Part shown: positions 46,808 through 48,366 of the stretch, one piece after another
How the letters are laid out: every line of letters starts with the position of its first letter
How positions within the stretch are numbered: the stretch's first letter is position 1
Source: an uncultured Actinomycetes bacterium
Lineage (GTDB): Bacteria > Actinomycetota > Actinomycetes > Nanopelagicales > Nanopelagicaceae
DNA: 48,366 bases
Direction: 5' to 3'
Assembly (NCBI GenBank): GCA_903933585.1
Contig: CAIZKO010000076.1
Location: forward strand, 1-48,366
Notes under the pieces: generated by a model
The model's input: only the letters and a program-made list of their open reading frames with translations
The model's database searches: none
Told to the model about the DNA's origin: nothing
Program-made: the position numbers and the translations under genes

Positions 46808-47884
46808 TCAGCCGATCGATTCACGGGGTGGGTGCACCCGCCAGCCATCTTTGATTAATTGCGCAAATACTTTCTCTGAATCCACCTTCGAGAGAGCCAG
46901 GGTGACGAGGCCACTATCCTGACCCGGAGTATGTTCAATAGTTAAATCCTCGACGTTGGCTGCGACCAAGGCGCAGGCATCAAATATCTTCGCTAACTGC
47001 CCTGGCTTATCTGCGATGATAATCGGCAGATACCAGTAGTCACGCTTCTTACCTCCATGCTTGCCCGGAATTCGAGCGTGATTTTCGCGCCCGAGCGCGA
47101 GGATCTCTTGAGTCTTGCGGAGGTCATCATTTTGTAGAGAAGTCGATAAATCTTCAAGGTGCTTTGATAATATATTCAAAAACTCGACAACAGCGGAACT
47201 GTTGGCGTGGAGGAGCTCTGACCAGAGCTCTGAATTCGAGGCGGCCAAGCGAGAGACATCTTTTAGCCCTTGTCCCGCCAATCCAATGTCGCGGTCGGAG
47301 ATATCGATAAGAGTCGCCGAAAGGAGCGAGCTCATGATCTGGGGCAGGTGCGAAATCCCGGCGATAGCCTGATCGTGCTCCTTCGCGCTGAGAATTACTT
47401 TCTTACCTCCGAGAGCGTTAATAATCTCCAAGGCACTCGCTACCGCCAACTCCGAAGAGTTGATGGTCGGCGTATAAATCCAGATCCGCCCCTCAAAGAG
47501 GTCACCACGCGCCGCTAGAGCGCCTGAGATCTCCCGCCCCGCCATCGGGTGGGTAGCACAGAATCTTGAAGAAATATCTGGAAACTGCTCTATCTCAGCG
47601 ACAACTTCAGACTTTAATCCCCCAATATCCATAACTATTGCTTGAGGGTAGCGAGTTGCGAAGCCCTTCACGAGCGTCGAAATGCTAGAGATGGGGGTAG
47701 CAATGACTACCACTTCGGGATTTGGCCCCTCTCCCACCTGCCCGATCAAAGATTGCGCTATCTCCTCTGCCCGTGGGTCCTCATCTTCAATTGCAATCTG
47801 GTATCCAGCACCTTTAAGCCCGAGCGCCATCGAGGTGCCTATAAGTCCCGCTCCAACCACTCGAACCTGGGTAAATGTCCGCAC
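46808..47884 (-). CDS. tyrA: Prephenate dehydrogenase with C-terminal ACT domain
   Basis: Oxidative decarboxylation of prephenate to 4-hydroxyphenylpyruvate for tyrosine synthesis. The 358-residue protein has an N-terminal NAD fold (VRVVGAGLIGTSMALGLK), the active-site ATHPMAGREISG, a helical dimer domain and an ACT domain at about 285-350 (PIIIADKPGQLAKIFDACALVAANVEDLTIEH), suggesting tyrosine feedback control. GTG start overlaps the aroH stop by one base (TAGTG). Confidence 0.94.
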   Translation of the reverse strand: MRTFTQVRVVGAGLIGTSMALGLKGAGYQIAIEDEDPRAEEIAQSLIGQVGEGPNPEVVVIATPISSISTLVKGFATRYPQAIVMDIGGLKSEVVAEIEQFPDISSRFCATHPMAGREISGALAARGDLFEGRIWIYTPTINSSELAVASALEIINALGGKKVILSAKEHDQAIAGISHLPQIMSSLLSATLIDISDRDIGLAGQGLKDVSRLAASNSELWSELLHANSSAVVEFLNILSKHLEDLSTSLQNDDLRKTQEILALGRENHARIPGKHGGKKRDYWYLPIIIADKPGQLAKIFDACALVAANVEDLTIEHTPGQDSGLVTLALSKVDSEKVFAQLIKDGWRVHPPRESIG

Positions 47885-48246
47885 TATTGCGCTATATCCC
47901 GGCGAAGAACTTCAGCCCCACGCTTATAAATATGCTTCATCTCTCCATGTGAGAGTTGGGAATAGGTGTGAATCATTACCCGGACCACGCGTGGGAGCGC
48001 TCCTGCTACGGGTATCTCTTGGGCGCACATCAGCGGAATATCCCCTAAATCGAGCTTTCGCGCGGCGGCGGCAGGAAAGTCACAAACCAGGTCCGGGGTT
48101 GATGTGAATAGGATCGAGATGAGGTCGGCTTTGACTATTCCATTCTTCTCAAAGAGCTCAGCCAAAAGTTCCGTCACTGCCTCAGCCATCTCCTGCGGAT
48201 CATCAAACCGCAATTGTGTGGCTCCGCGAATCGCTCGAACTTTCAT
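47884..48246 (-). CDS. aroH: Chorismate mutase, AroH (trimeric) type
   Basis: Rearranges chorismate to prephenate, the substrate of the TyrA encoded next. The 120-residue protein matches the AroH fold family of Bacillus: MKVRAIRGATQL (active-site Arg), DLISILFTSTPDL, FPAAAARKLDLGDIPLMCAQEIPVAGALPRVVRVMIH. It is the first gene of the long minus-strand cluster in this window. TAGGCT 6 nt before the ATG points to a leaderless promoter. Confidence 0.95.
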   Translation of the reverse strand: MKVRAIRGATQLRFDDPQEMAEAVTELLAELFEKNGIVKADLISILFTSTPDLVCDFPAAAARKLDLGDIPLMCAQEIPVAGALPRVVRVMIHTYSQLSHGEMKHIYKRGAEVLRRDIAQ

Positions 48247-48252
48247 ATCCCC

Positions 48253-48258
48253 AGCCTA
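48253..48258 (-). promoter_or_regulatory. -10 box of a leaderless promoter for aroH
   Basis: Minus-strand TAGGCT, 6 nt (GGGGAT), then ATG 48246. The remaining bases 48259-48366 show no gene. They become strongly AT-rich after about 48300, in contrast to the rest of the window. Confidence 0.55.
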
Positions 48259-48366
48259 CAGTTTCCCAGAGGCAGCGCGTTGGCGACTCACGCATTGACG
48301 CTATGGCAATTCATTAATTATTTGATTTATCTATATATTGCTACTTCTGATTATCAACTTTTAGAA

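Overview
The window reads as one compact, mid-GC (about 50 % by eye), almost fully coding stretch of chromosome from an actinobacterium. The evidence is the family content and gene order: actinobacterial integration host factor (mIHF), mycothiol ligase MshC, PafB/PafC, DUF3090 and SCO1664-family proteins, HelY, a GarA-like FHA protein, FtsR, and an ATPase-dead PriA. Tight overlaps, convergent genes with almost no spacers, missing blocks at syntenic positions and frequent leaderless starts suggest a streamlined free-living lineage such as the Nanopelagicales (acI) or relatives. The taxon is an inference. I see no insertion sequence, prophage, CRISPR array, toxin-antitoxin pair or defence island.

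Layout. (1) 1-8270, plus strand: de novo pyrimidine operon, end of pyrC then carA-carB-pyrK-pyrD-pyrF, followed by one ORF that joins mIHF in frame to guanylate kinase. (2) 8292-16427, plus: rpoZ, coaBC, metK, degenerate priA, def, fmt, rsmB, rpe. (3) 16471-18534, plus: an FMN riboswitch in front of a riboflavin transporter (ribM), then hisE and hisG. (4) 18538-21900: a SerB phosphoserine phosphatase split into an ACT ORF and a catalytic ORF in the same frame (minus), a lone ABC ATPase, uppP and a DUF554 membrane protein (plus). (5) 21903-25461: alcohol dehydrogenase, tRNA-Leu(GAG), M20 peptidase and aldo/keto reductase. (6) 25510-29462: histidine phosphatase, DUF3090, SCO1664 kinase-fold protein, mshC and a HAD phosphatase. 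(7) 29446-38562: trmI, FKBP isomerase (minus), pafB-pafC-tatA-tatC, a diacylglycerol kinase-like gene, helY, a 5'-3' exonuclease and a polyprenol-phosphate glycosyltransferase. The Pup-proteasome genes usually found between trmI and pafB are absent. (8) 38586-48246, all minus: aroH-tyrA-cmk/der-pgsA-gcvH-garA-ftsR-bifunctional nuclease-merR-gcvP.

How it works together. The left half supplies nucleotides (UMP and GDP synthesis), transcription (omega), SAM, CoA and protein N-terminal processing. The middle handles flavin uptake, histidine and serine synthesis, wall-lipid carrier recycling and mycothiol. The right half has the DNA-damage regulator PafBC, Tat export, RNA/DNA enzymes, tyrosine synthesis, ribosome maturation (Der), and a glycine-cleavage cluster with its FHA and MerR regulators.

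The most notable things are architectural rather than a new defence system: the mIHF-Gmk fusion with an internal ribosome binding site, the split serB, the reduced riboswitch-ribM locus, the missing proteasome block, the kinase-phosphatase-like DUF3090 module beside mshC, and a recurring TANNNT-N6/7-start arrangement that marks leaderless genes and decides several start codons. No gene-free stretch exceeds 300 bases. The longest are 16428-16683 (riboswitch leader) and 22944-23193 (tRNA and promoters).
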